Source: Flavobacteriales bacterium
Lineage (GTDB): Bacteria > Bacteroidota > Bacteroidia > Flavobacteriales > Flavobacteriaceae
Assembly (NCBI GenBank): GCA_027023475.1
Contig: JALVVJ010000180.1
Location: 8,889 to 72,888 of the forward strand
Length of the DNA: 64,000 bases
Direction: 5' to 3'
A program made the translations under genes and the position numbers. The first letter of the stretch is position 1. Each line of letters opens with the position of its first letter. This document shows, piece after piece, positions 34,904-43,031 of the stretch. The notes under the pieces were generated by a model that was given only the letters and a program-made list of their open reading frames with translations, searched no databases and was not told where the DNA came from.

Positions 34904-35551
34904 TTACCAATTATATTCGTCGGGGAAATCCCAATTTTTGATTACCTTTTGCTGATTGGCACGATACCAATCCAGGTTTTTACGGTAGCACTCGCCGTTT
35001 CCGGCGTTTCCGTTTTGGATCAATTCCTGCAACTTGGCAAATCCTTTGAGTACGGCCTCGGGCCGCGGCATACATCCCGCGATATAGACATCTACGGGAA
35101 TATAACGATCCAAGGCCTTGATGGTGTTGTAGCTGTCGAAATACATGCCTCCGTTGATGGTGCACGAACCGAAGGCCACCACATATTTGGGGTCTTGCAT
35201 TTGTTCGTAAACGCGAATAACGCGTTTGAGCGTTTTGGTGGACAAATAGCCCGTGATCATCAGCACATCGGCTTGGCGCGGTGTGGCCGCACCACGAATA
35301 CCCAAACGTTCGGCATCGTAGCGCGAAGTGAGCGTAGCGGGAATTTCGATGGCGCCGCAGCCGGTTCCATAGGCCAAGAGGAATAAGGAATGTTTACGCG
35401 CAAAATTCAGAATGTATTGCACCATTTTTTGGGTTTCCTTGTCATTGACACGTCCGGCCGCCGTACAACGCGGCGCAAAATCGATTTGGGCCTGCCGTAT
35501 TTGTTCCTTGGTAGGCCGTGTGATGATGCGTATATCTTTGGTTTCCGACAT
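34904..35551 (-). CDS. NuoB/MbxJ-like subunit with altered cluster N2 site
   Basis: 215 residues, family of the 20-kDa subunit that carries the final [4Fe-4S] cluster (N2) before the quinone or substrate site. LFLLAYGTGCGAIEIPATLTSRYDAERLGI replaces the usual tandem Cys-Cys (complex I) or CxxC (group 4 hydrogenases) with one Cys followed by Gly. The other ligands are present: FGSCTINGG and VYIAGCMPRPEAVLKG. An extra Cys29 precedes (FAPRCTAAG). Whether the cluster has three Cys ligands, or Cys29 or another residue serves, cannot be told. It sits between the NuoH- and NuoC-like genes in the operon. Confidence 0.9.
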   Translation of the reverse strand: MSETKDIRIITRPTKEQIRQAQIDFAPRCTAAGRVNDKETQKMVQYILNFARKHSLFLLAYGTGCGAIEIPATLTSRYDAERLGIRGAATPRQADVLMITGYLSTKTLKRVIRVYEQMQDPKYVVAFGSCTINGGMYFDSYNTIKALDRYIPVDVYIAGCMPRPEAVLKGFAKLQELIQNGNAGNGECYRKNLDWYRANQQKVIKNWDFPDEYNW

Positions 35552-35572
35552 GGTCGATTGTTTTTTTATTGA

Positions 35573-36529
35573 TTATTTCCAAAATACCGCCCAAATGATA
35601 CCCAATGCACCGAAAAGCAAAGGCCAACGCCAAAAGAAACGCACGGCCTGCTCGGTGCGGAAGCGTGGCATCACAATGCCTATGCTCACAGGTATCATAT
35701 ACAACAGGAATGTTTTTATGACCAATTCCACCAACCCCAACAACACGCCTGCGGCTCCCGTGTATGCGTCCGGATGGCCGGCTCCACCCAGGAATAAATC
35801 GGTGATTAATACCAATTTGACAAAGGCAAAAATGGAACCTCCGGTCATCAACGAACCCAAATATTTCCCGCCGAATTCCGACATAGGTCCCGAAGCCAAT
35901 TCGGCCGGTGCCCCGATAATGTCAAACGGCGAATAGTGGAACATGCCCAACACCGAAAATAAGGCCGCCAAAAACGCAAAAGGGTTCTCACGGGCTATCC
36001 AATGTCCCGTAGCTTGCTGATAGTGCATCAAATCCGTCAGCGAAGTGGTGTGAAACTGAATCATTATGGCCACCAGTGACAACACAAAAGGAATTTCGTA
36101 ACCCGTAATCAAGGACAAACCCCGCGATACCCCTATGGCACCGTTGGGATTTCCCGTTTCGCCCACACCAAGTGCCATGCCCAACGAACCCATCACCATC
36201 AGGTAGAGCAAGAAAATCAAATCGCCTTTGAACGTGAAGTTGGGAAACCACAACCCACCGTGCAAAACAGGAATAAACAGCAGAGCCGTAATGGCGGCCA
36301 CCAAAACCCATACGGGCGCTAAATGGGTCATCAACCCATGGGTTACATTGGTGGTTTTGCCTTGCAATTTGAGCAAGTCCAAAAAATTCTGGTAAACAGG
36401 TGGTCCTACACGGTTTTGGGCCCGCGCAATAACTTTGCGGCGCAAACCGCCATAGAACATTCCCACGGTAAAGGCCAACAAGGCCGTAAGCACAATGCCC
36501 GTCAATTCGATTAACCAATTCCCCGTCAT
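35573..36529 (-). CDS. NuoH/MbxM-like membrane subunit
   Basis: 318 residues, about eight membrane helices; the NuoH family. The signature loops are GGLRRKVIARAQNRVGPPVYQNFLDLLKLQ near the N-terminus, SLGMALGVGETGNPNGAIGVSRGLSLITGYEIP, and HYSPFDIIGAPAELASGPMSEFGGKYLGSLMTGG (about 195-230), with charged residues facing the cavity. In complex I it holds the quinone channel and passes the redox signal to the antiporter-like subunits. The gap of 21 bp to the NuoB-like gene and 3 bp from the antiporter-like gene keeps it inside the operon. Confidence 0.93.
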   Translation of the reverse strand: MTGNWLIELTGIVLTALLAFTVGMFYGGLRRKVIARAQNRVGPPVYQNFLDLLKLQGKTTNVTHGLMTHLAPVWVLVAAITALLFIPVLHGGLWFPNFTFKGDLIFLLYLMVMGSLGMALGVGETGNPNGAIGVSRGLSLITGYEIPFVLSLVAIMIQFHTTSLTDLMHYQQATGHWIARENPFAFLAALFSVLGMFHYSPFDIIGAPAELASGPMSEFGGKYLGSLMTGGSIFAFVKLVLITDLFLGGAGHPDAYTGAAGVLLGLVELVIKTFLLYMIPVSIGIVMPRFRTEQAVRFFWRWPLLFGALGIIWAVFWK

Positions 36530-36532
36530 AGC

Positions 36533-38374
36533 TTAAAATATATAATTACGAAACAGGATTAACAAAACAACAAATATGATAACATACATTGCGTAGGTTT
36601 GTGCGTTGCCGGTGTAGATTTTACGAATAAACCCAAAAAAGGCCTCCAATGCCGCCCCGATGTCTTCCCACAATTGATCCATACTCGATCGATACAAGCG
36701 TCCGACGGCCCGTTCAAAGGGTTGGAAAAATCCCCTTTGGAAAGTACAATTATCCTCCGGCGCAGGTATTTCGCCCGAAGTGGAAATTTCTTTGGTGGTA
36801 AGCCAGCGGGTGTTTTTCTTTCCTTTGAAAGTGATAAACAAGGCCCATAGCACAAACAAAATACCCACCGTGCTTCCTACGGTAAACACATCGGTTTGGT
36901 TGCCCCATACGTTGGACAAAATGCTCATATCCCATTGGCCTGCGGGCAAACCGATACTCTCCAAGGCGCGGGCTGCCGGACGGAATATCAGGCCGGGATA
37001 CATCCCCGTAACCACGCTCACCGCCGAAAGGGCCAGCATGGGAATCAGCATCCACCAAGAAACTTCGGTAATTTGTTTGGCTTCCTCTTCTTCTTGACCC
37101 AAAAACAATCCGAACAAGAACCGGTAGGAATACAAAAAGGCCGATGTGGACGCAAAGAAAATCAAAATAACCAGGAAATATGCGTGTGTTTCGGAAATCA
37201 AACTTTCGTAAAGCAACCATTTGCCCACAAAACCACCCAATGGCGGAATACCTGCCAGCGAAATAATGGCAATCAAGGCAGTAAGAAACGTCCAAGGCAT
37301 GCGTTTTATCAATCCCGAAATACGGCGGAAATCCGTCGTGCCGGCTTGTTTTTCCACGGCACCTGCCACCATAAACAACGAACCTTTGAATGCTGCATGC
37401 AAGAGTGCCAAATACAAAGCGGCCATCAAGCCCAAACGCGTTCCGGTGGAAACGGCTGTTACAATGTAGCCCAACTGTGCCACCGACGACCAGGCCAATA
37501 AATCCTTGGCATCATTCTGCCTGATGGCTTGCAAGGTGGCCCAGGCCGCCGTCAAGCCGCCCAACCAACCCAAAACCCAACGAACAAGTGTTAATTCCCA
37601 TCCGGTAGCCGAACGGAAAATGCCGGTCAAAATCAACAACATTCCCAATATGCCCATCTTGGACATGGCTCCCGAAAAAACGGCCGTAAACGACATGGGT
37701 GTTTTGGGATAAACGGCCGGCGCCCACACGTGAAGCGGAAGCACAGCGGCCTTAACAGCAAATCCCAAGAGCAACAAAACGGGAATATACCAGTTGCCGG
37801 ACGAAAAACGGAATGCCCCTGCTGCCATCAAATCGCTAAACTCCAAGCTATGATATTGTCCCAAAGCCAACACGATGGCCGTGAGCATGGCATATGCCCC
37901 GATGGCACTGAAAATAATATATTTGATTCCCTTGGTTTCCACACCATAGTAGGCATTGTATATGGCCAGCAAAAAGGACGTCCAGGTCATGATTTCCCAG
38001 AAAATGAAAAATGATAACAAATCCTTACTCACGGCCACTCCGAACATACCGGCCACACTGGTCAGGAATGATGCATAGAAATAGCCCTGACGTGCTTTGC
38101 CTTCCATATATTTGACCGAATACATCAAAGCCAAGGCCGAAAGACCCAATACAATCCAAGCAAAAAACCCGGCTAAGGCATCCGTTTCCCAGTGCATCGA
38201 AAAGCCCAATATCCGCCAACGGACAATTCCGCCTGGTAAAAAGGCGAAAGCGGCCGCGGCACCAAATCCGGCCAACATAGCCACCGGCCCCGTCCATTTG
38301 CGGTTTAAGTCATCGACGAAAAAAGCCGCCAAAGCCCCGATGATCAAAATCCCCAAAACGTATATGATTCCCAT
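36533..38374 (-). CDS. Antiporter-like subunit 2 (NuoL/MbxH' type)
   Basis: 613 residues with 14 or more membrane helices. ISKDLLSFFIFWEIMTWTSFLLAIYNAYYG carries the key Glu of TM5, and HVWAPAVYPKTPMSFTAVFSGAMSKMGILGMLL the Lys of TM7/8. The extended C-terminus (about 500-613; a charged stretch ending EAFFGFIRKIYTGNAQTYAMYVIIFVVLLILFRNYIF) fits a lateral amphipathic helix plus a final membrane helix, as in NuoL and in the second antiporter-like subunit of MBS. A second antiporter-like subunit distinguishes Mbx/MBS from MBH. The first 31 codons of the longer frame overlap the previous gene and lack a good signal, so I start at ATG 38374. Confidence 0.88.
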   Translation of the reverse strand: MGIIYVLGILIIGALAAFFVDDLNRKWTGPVAMLAGFGAAAAFAFLPGGIVRWRILGFSMHWETDALAGFFAWIVLGLSALALMYSVKYMEGKARQGYFYASFLTSVAGMFGVAVSKDLLSFFIFWEIMTWTSFLLAIYNAYYGVETKGIKYIIFSAIGAYAMLTAIVLALGQYHSLEFSDLMAAGAFRFSSGNWYIPVLLLLGFAVKAAVLPLHVWAPAVYPKTPMSFTAVFSGAMSKMGILGMLLILTGIFRSATGWELTLVRWVLGWLGGLTAAWATLQAIRQNDAKDLLAWSSVAQLGYIVTAVSTGTRLGLMAALYLALLHAAFKGSLFMVAGAVEKQAGTTDFRRISGLIKRMPWTFLTALIAIISLAGIPPLGGFVGKWLLYESLISETHAYFLVILIFFASTSAFLYSYRFLFGLFLGQEEEEAKQITEVSWWMLIPMLALSAVSVVTGMYPGLIFRPAARALESIGLPAGQWDMSILSNVWGNQTDVFTVGSTVGILFVLWALFITFKGKKNTRWLTTKEISTSGEIPAPEDNCTFQRGFFQPFERAVGRLYRSSMDQLWEDIGAALEAFFGFIRKIYTGNAQTYAMYVIIFVVLLILFRNYIF

Positions 38375-38387
38375 AATTTTTTTTCTT

Positions 38388-39869
38388 TTAGGATAAATGA
38401 AGCACGGTTTGAATATAGGTTTGTTTATCCAGCAGGAACATACTTGCCCTGTGCAAGAACCCGGCAATCAGGTCGGGATATAAGCCCAACACGATGATTA
38501 ATACGGCCAACGAAGTCATGGCCACCAAGGCCTGAATGCTCGGTTTGTGCGAAGCGGGCTCGCTTTCTTCCTTGGCAAAATAGATCCGCCCGATGACCCG
38601 CAGATAATAAGTCATCTCGATAACGGTTACGGCCAAAATGCCAATAATCAACGGCATCATTTGCTTGGCTCCCGCCGCTGTAAGGATGTAAAACTTACTC
38701 CAAAAACCCGAAAAAGGCGGAAAGCCCACAATGGCCAAGGCCCCCAAGGCAAACAGGAACGAAACATAGGGCAAACGCTTATGAATACCGTTGAGCGCAC
38801 GCAATCGTTTGTCATTCAGATTGTAAATAAAATAACTCCCCGTCATAAAAAGCAAGCTCTTGATGATGGCATGGTTAATAATCAAAAACAAGGCGCCGAA
38901 CAAAGCCGCTTCGCTACCTATCCCGAAAGCAATCATAGCCAACCCCATTTGCCCCATACTGGAATAGGCCAACATTCTTTTAAGGTTGGTTTGAGTAATA
39001 GCCGCCATTTCGGCAAACAACATGGTCAAAAAGCCCATCGCAATCAGAAATCCCGATACGGTTCCGTGGTCATATAACGTAAACCCTACCCGCGCCAAAG
39101 CATAAATGGCCGCCACGCCCAACACGGCGGCAAAAGCGGCGCTCGTGGGCGAAGGTGCTTGTGAGTAAGCATCGGGCGCCCAGCCGTTGAGCGGAAACAT
39201 TTCGGCTTCGGTGCCCAGGGAAATCAACAGGAATATCAAAGCCGTAACTTTTACGCCCGTAGCCACCGCAGGCATTCGCTCGGCGATTTGGGCCATATTC
39301 AAACTACCCGTTTGCGTATAAATCAACAAAATGCCCAATAGCAGGAAAACCGATGCCATACTACCCAACAGCATATATTTGAAGCCCGCCTCGGCACCGT
39401 CGCGGTCGCGATAAAAGGCCGTGAGTGCGATGGCCGTAATACCGGTAATCTCCACAAACACAAACATATTGAACAAATCCCCGGTGAGGATAATGCCCAG
39501 CGAACCGGCCGCCATCATCATTTGCAAAATCTCGTAATACATCACCACCCCGCCCTTCAAGCTCCGCTTGAAACGGAAGCCGTATAGCCAAATCACAAAG
39601 GCCATAAACGACACCAGCATCACCAAAACGGCCGAAAAAGGCGTCATCACCAGGTTGATACCGAATGGCGGTTTCCAACCGGCAATCACTTCAACGATGG
39701 GGCCGCTACGAAAAACACGGTTCACCAATATCCACGAAACCGATAAATTATACAGGAAAACCACGCCGGGCACCACACGGGCGGCATCCCGATACAATTT
39801 GTTGAGCAAAGGTATCAGGAAAGCGGCCGCCAAGGGCGCGGCAATCAGATGAACGGGACTTACTACCAT
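38388..39869 (-). CDS. mrpD: Antiporter-like subunit 1 (MrpD/MbxH type)
   Basis: 493 residues, about 14 membrane helices; family of Na+/H+ antiporter subunit D and NuoN. FNMFVFVEITGITAIALTAFY contains the conserved TM5 Glu. GWAPDAYSQAPSPTSAAFAAVLGVAAIYALARVGFTLYD and AYSSMGQMGLAMIAFGIGSE are the channel loops, and the C-terminal helices end with LLDKQTYIQTVLHLS. It moves H+ or Na+ across the inner membrane. Its start overlaps the MrpC gene by 7 bp. Confidence 0.92.
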   Translation of the reverse strand: MVVSPVHLIAAPLAAAFLIPLLNKLYRDAARVVPGVVFLYNLSVSWILVNRVFRSGPIVEVIAGWKPPFGINLVMTPFSAVLVMLVSFMAFVIWLYGFRFKRSLKGGVVMYYEILQMMMAAGSLGIILTGDLFNMFVFVEITGITAIALTAFYRDRDGAEAGFKYMLLGSMASVFLLLGILLIYTQTGSLNMAQIAERMPAVATGVKVTALIFLLISLGTEAEMFPLNGWAPDAYSQAPSPTSAAFAAVLGVAAIYALARVGFTLYDHGTVSGFLIAMGFLTMLFAEMAAITQTNLKRMLAYSSMGQMGLAMIAFGIGSEAALFGALFLIINHAIIKSLLFMTGSYFIYNLNDKRLRALNGIHKRLPYVSFLFALGALAIVGFPPFSGFWSKFYILTAAGAKQMMPLIIGILAVTVIEMTYYLRVIGRIYFAKEESEPASHKPSIQALVAMTSLAVLIIVLGLYPDLIAGFLHRASMFLLDKQTYIQTVLHLS

Positions 39870-40255
39870 CGCAATCGATTTAATTGTTCCACATTGGCCG
39901 TTTTATGATGCCGGTAAAGCCGGATAACCAACGAAAGTGCCAAAGCCGTTACCGCAAATCCGATAACAATGGCCGTCAATACCAGCGCCTGCGGCACCGG
40001 ATCCACCATTTTATCCGCCGCCGTTTCAAAGCCGGGCGAAAATATAGGCGCCGTATGATTCGTAACATATCCCACGCCCACAAAAAGCAGGTTTACACCC
40101 GAATCGATCAACGACAACCCGATAACCAGTTTGACAAGGTGTTTTTTGACCAACACGGCATAAAGCCCGATAAGGATCAGCGCCACGGCCGAACCGTAAA
40201 CAATAATTTCCAACAGCGGGCGGTATTGCGAAATAATTTCTTGGTAATTACTCAT
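39863..40255 (-). CDS. mrpC: MrpC/NuoK-like subunit
   Basis: 130 residues with three membrane helices. VYGSAVALILIGLYAVLVKKHLVKLVIGLSLIDSGVNLLFVGVGYVTNHTAPIF and DPVPQALVLTAIVIGFAVTALALSLVIRLYRHHK match MrpC/MbhG, homologous to NuoK. It overlaps both neighbours, MrpB (8 bp) and MrpD (7 bp), so these three are translated together. Confidence 0.93.
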   Translation of the reverse strand: MSNYQEIISQYRPLLEIIVYGSAVALILIGLYAVLVKKHLVKLVIGLSLIDSGVNLLFVGVGYVTNHTAPIFSPGFETAADKMVDPVPQALVLTAIVIGFAVTALALSLVIRLYRHHKTANVEQLNRLRW

Positions 40256-40994
40256 TGCGTCGCGGTTTGGTATGAAGCAAAGTATCCAACACGTTCGTGA
40301 GCTCGGTGCCCACTTTGATGCCGATAAATATGTAAATGAGCGGAATTAATCCCCCGCTTATCAAATCGTTCAAACGGCCCGTCCAACCCGTGTTTTGCAA
40401 GAACGAACCGTAGCTAATCAAGCCGTAAACGCCGGTCAGCACAAAAGCCAATCCCGATAAACTTTCCAACCAAATCAACACATTGTGATTAACGTTAAAC
40501 CGCTTGTAGGTGATAAACATCAGCAAAAATCCCGTGGCAATAATGGCCCCGCCCTGAAATCCACCGCCGGGCGTCAGATGCCCGTGAACAAACACATAGA
40601 TACCCAGCATCAAAATAAGCGGAAACAGGATTTTGGCCCCCGTGCGCACCAACACGGACGACGGCAATTGAATGCGTTGCGGTAAATGGCCCTTTTCGGC
40701 GGCTTCCTCTTCCTCCTTGCGGCGGTAAAGAATACTGGCCAATCCCGTAGCGGCCAAAAACAACACGGTAACTTCGCCCAGGGTGTCGAAACCCCGGAAA
40801 TTGACCACAATGGCCGTAACACTATTGGCCGTGTGTAAAGTTTCGGGCGAATGTTTCAGGTAAAAAGCCGACACACTTTGCGGATTTTCCACATCGCCGA
40901 TACGGTTTTGCCCGAAGGGCGCTTGCCGGAAGGCCTCGTAAACGGCCACTCCCAACACCAAGAGCAGGAAAACGACAAAACTGCGCTTAATCAT
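40248..40994 (-). CDS. MbhE-MrpB fusion subunit
   Basis: 248 residues. The N-terminal part (MIKRSFVVFLLLVLGVAVYEAF...SVTAIVVNFRGFDTLGEVTVLFLAATGL, with the conserved FRGFDTLGE motif) is the MbhE/NuoJ-like module. From about residue 110 the protein is MrpB-like: FPLILMLGIYVFVHGHLTPGGGFQGGAIIATGFLLMFI...GGLIPLIYIFIGIKVGTELTNVLDTLL. In many Mrp systems the first module is part of MrpA; here it is joined to MrpB. It overlaps the next gene by 8 bp and the previous one by 4 bp. Confidence 0.9.
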   Translation of the reverse strand: MIKRSFVVFLLLVLGVAVYEAFRQAPFGQNRIGDVENPQSVSAFYLKHSPETLHTANSVTAIVVNFRGFDTLGEVTVLFLAATGLASILYRRKEEEEAAEKGHLPQRIQLPSSVLVRTGAKILFPLILMLGIYVFVHGHLTPGGGFQGGAIIATGFLLMFITYKRFNVNHNVLIWLESLSGLAFVLTGVYGLISYGSFLQNTGWTGRLNDLISGGLIPLIYIFIGIKVGTELTNVLDTLLHTKPRRNE

Positions 40995-41281
40995 TCCTTT
41001 TCGGTTTTAAAACGGTTGATCATATCCTCGGAATACTTGTCCTCGTCGCGGGTGGTATTCCGTATGGTGATAATAAAGATGATGGTGGTCAGTGCAATGC
41101 CGATGGCCGCTTCGGTAATGGCCACATCGGGTGCTTGCAGCAGGTAAAAAAACACCGACAAGGCCAAGCTAACCACACCCGTGGCCAGCACGGCATAGAG
41201 CAAATCCTTCTGAATGGTGGCATAAACGGCCGCCGCCAGCAAAACCACCGCCAAAACCACCAAGAGTATAAGCAAAATCAT
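40991..41281 (-). CDS. DUF4040/MbhD-like subunit
   Basis: 96 residues, three short membrane helices: VVLAVVLLAAAVYATIQKDLLYAVLATGVVSLALSVFFYLLQAPDVAITEAAIGIALTTIIFII. APDVAITEAAIG is the MbhD/DUF4040 signature, equivalent to part of the MrpA C-terminus and NuoJ. The stand-alone form and the separate MbhE-MrpB fusion show that no full-length MrpA is made here. Overlaps MrpG by ATGA and the fusion gene by 4 bp. Confidence 0.92.
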   Translation of the reverse strand: MILLILLVVLAVVLLAAAVYATIQKDLLYAVLATGVVSLALSVFFYLLQAPDVAITEAAIGIALTTIIFIITIRNTTRDEDKYSEDMINRFKTEKE

Positions 41282-41655
41282 AGCGTCGATTTTTCGGTTT
41301 CGCGTGCTTTTTCCGCCGCCACTTCCTCGGCATAAGCATCTTCACCGCCTTCTTTCAAAAAAGGTTTTACACCGCTGCGGTGCGATGCCCGGGCCAGGGC
41401 GTGCGAACTCAACGGGTTGGAAAAAGCGATGAACAGCACGATGATAAACAACTTGACAAACCACTGCGGATGCACCAAGCCCACGCCCAAAATGGTGCTC
41501 ATTGCGCCCAAAGTGCTGGCTTTGGTGCCCGCTTGCAAGCGGTTATACAGGTCCGGCATACGGTAAATCCCCAGGGCACCCAAAAACAGAAACACGCTGC
41601 CCAAAAGTATCAGGAAAAGACCGGCGTAGTAAAGGATGTCGAAAATCCAATTCAT
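41278..41655 (-). CDS. mrpG: MrpG-like subunit
   Basis: 125 residues. Three membrane helices with LLGSVFLFLGALGIYRMPDLYNRLQAGTKASTLGAMSTILGVGLVH, the MrpG/MnhG signature (GIYRMPDLYNRLQAGTK). A charged C-terminal tail (KEGGEDAYAEEVAAEKARETEKS) follows. The ATG at 41655 gives the normal N-terminus; the longer frame begins inside MrpF. It is followed by the DUF4040 gene with an ATGA overlap. Confidence 0.93.
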   Translation of the reverse strand: MNWIFDILYYAGLFLILLGSVFLFLGALGIYRMPDLYNRLQAGTKASTLGAMSTILGVGLVHPQWFVKLFIIVLFIAFSNPLSSHALARASHRSGVKPFLKEGGEDAYAEEVAAEKARETEKSTL

Positions 41656-41668
41656 AACACAAAGTTTA

Positions 41669-41929
41669 TTATAGCGCCCTTTCGATAAACCGGGCGATAA
41701 CGATGATTCCGATAAATCCCAGCACGGCATACACCAGGGCCAGGTCCACATAGATATACCGGCCGAAAACATAGGCCAGCAATACCAATCCGGCAATTCC
41801 GATAACCGACAGCGTGTCGGTGGCCACCGCGCGGTCGGCCGCGGTGGGTCCTTTCACAAAGCGCATCAGGCCCAGGAACAAGCCCAGCCCGATAAAAAAC
41901 AAAGCAATATTGATTACCATAGCAGTCAT
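41669..41929 (-). CDS. mrpF: MrpF-like subunit
   Basis: 86 residues. MTAMVINIALFFIGLGLFLGLMRFVKGPTAADRAVATDTLSVIGIAGLVLLAYVFGRYIYVDLALVYAVLGFIGIIVIARFIERAL is the classic MrpF layout (three helices; KGPTAADRAVATD as signature). The ATG at 41929 overlaps the stop of the MrpE gene (ATGA). It is the second gene of the operon. Confidence 0.93.
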   Translation of the reverse strand: MTAMVINIALFFIGLGLFLGLMRFVKGPTAADRAVATDTLSVIGIAGLVLLAYVFGRYIYVDLALVYAVLGFIGIIVIARFIERAL

Positions 41930-42441
41930 TCCCCGTAGATTTTCAAAAGTATGCGTTCGAACGGCCAAGCCACTTCGCGGTAAACGGCATCGGGCTCGGT
42001 GGTTTTTACATCAATCCAATGAATGTAGTAGGTATCGTCCACCACATCCACGGTCAGTGTTCCGGGCGTGAGCGTGATGCTGTTGGCCAGCACCATACGG
42101 GCAAAGCGGTTTTTGAGCCGTGTTTTGAACTTTACCACACCCGGATTGATGGGCAATTGCGGACTCAACACCCGGCGGGCCACGTCAAAGTTGGCCTTGA
42201 CCAGCGCCACCAGGAAAACAAAAAAGTAGGCCACAAACCAAACGACGTGTTTGGGCGCAAAAAGTATCGGGTCGCAGCATTCGAAGTAGCGCACCGTTAC
42301 AAACGAAATAAGCGCCGCCACCACGGCACCCGTTATCCATTCGGCCGGTTGCAAACTGGTGGTAAATCCATACCATAGCAACCATATAATCAGGAAGGTA
42401 TAAAGGTAGCGCGAAACGGACGGCTTCCGGGAAGTGTTCAT
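41926..42441 (-). CDS. mrpE: MrpE-like subunit, first gene of the operon
   Basis: 171 residues. Two to three membrane helices at the N-terminus (YLYTFLIIWLLWYGFTTSLQPAEWITGAVVAALISFVTVRYF, VWFVAYFFVFLVALVKANFDVARRVLSP), then the hydrophilic MrpE signature KTRLKNRFARMVLANSITLTPGTLTVDVVDDTYYIHWIDVKT. Promoter and operon start lie here: the -7 element TAGTTTTG is at 42458-42465. All 13 genes downstream to 31391 run in the same direction with short gaps or overlaps (largest gap 21 bp), so they are one transcription unit. Confidence 0.93.
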   Translation of the reverse strand: MNTSRKPSVSRYLYTFLIIWLLWYGFTTSLQPAEWITGAVVAALISFVTVRYFECCDPILFAPKHVVWFVAYFFVFLVALVKANFDVARRVLSPQLPINPGVVKFKTRLKNRFARMVLANSITLTPGTLTVDVVDDTYYIHWIDVKTTEPDAVYREVAWPFERILLKIYGE

Positions 42442-42457
42442 CGGATTGCTTTTGTCT

Positions 42458-42465
42458 CAAAACTA
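42458..42465 (-). promoter_or_regulatory. -7 element of the Mrp/Mbx-like operon
   Basis: Minus-strand TAGTTTTG fits TAnnTTTG and lies 17 bp before the ATG of mrpE at 42441. No clear TTTG -33 element. Confidence 0.55.
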
Positions 42466-42584
42466 AAAGCCGCCGCTTGGTTATGTTCTGCGTTTTATCA
42501 GTTTTTGTTCAAGTTTTCGTGTGGTAATTCTTTGGTTTTATGATATTTGACGGGTTTTTTGGTAACTAATATTTCACAAGATGT

Positions 42585-42971
42585 TTTGGGCGCCTCCCCG
42601 CACAAGTTCACGCCAGCCGCCGGACTTCGCCTCCGGCTTGTCCGGCGGCGCGTTCACTTGGCGGGGTCGCGTGCTCCGCTTTTATCTTGCCCGCCATCCG
42701 GCGGTTTTTGTAGGGCCGGCGCCGTGGTCTTCTTGTCGGAGCGGCGAAGCCCCCGCCGCCGGCACAAAAACATTCGCCGGCTGCCGCGCAAGGATACCGC
42801 TGCGCCCGCTGGCGCTGAAAAGGCCGGCTTAGCCGGCCTTCAATGTTTGCAGTAGGAGAAGGCCGATTACCGATCAGCGATTTAAGATTTCCGGATTTTT
42901 CAATTCCCCCGCTCCGCCGGTGTCTCCTGCCACCAACGGCATTATACATTAACCTAGATCAAATGGCGCCT
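42585..42971. repeat. Dispersed repeats: inverted module B, then core
   Basis: CCCGCACAAGTTCACGC, CTCCGGCTTGTCCGGCGGCG and GTTCACTTGGCGGGG (42595-42690) are an inverted copy of the module B end. The next part (GTCGCGTGCTCCGCTTTTATCTTGCC to CGCAAGGATACCGCTGCGCCCGCTGGCGC, 42666-42805) recurs at 47136-47270. The core CCTTCAATGTTTGCAGTAGG lies at 42837-42856, followed by AGAAGGCCGATTACCGATCAGC as at 31030. No gene. Confidence 0.75.
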
Positions 42972-43031
42972 TTTCCCGCGCGATAAATCGCTTTCCCGCG
43001 CGATAAATCGCTTTCCCGCGCGATAAATCGC
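42972..43031. repeat. Three tandem 20-bp palindromic units
   Basis: Three copies at an exact 20-bp spacing of a unit built on CCCGCGCGATAAATCG. Each includes the near-palindrome CGCGATAAATCGCG. Single copies occur near 16442 and, inverted, near 59652. Confidence 0.8.
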
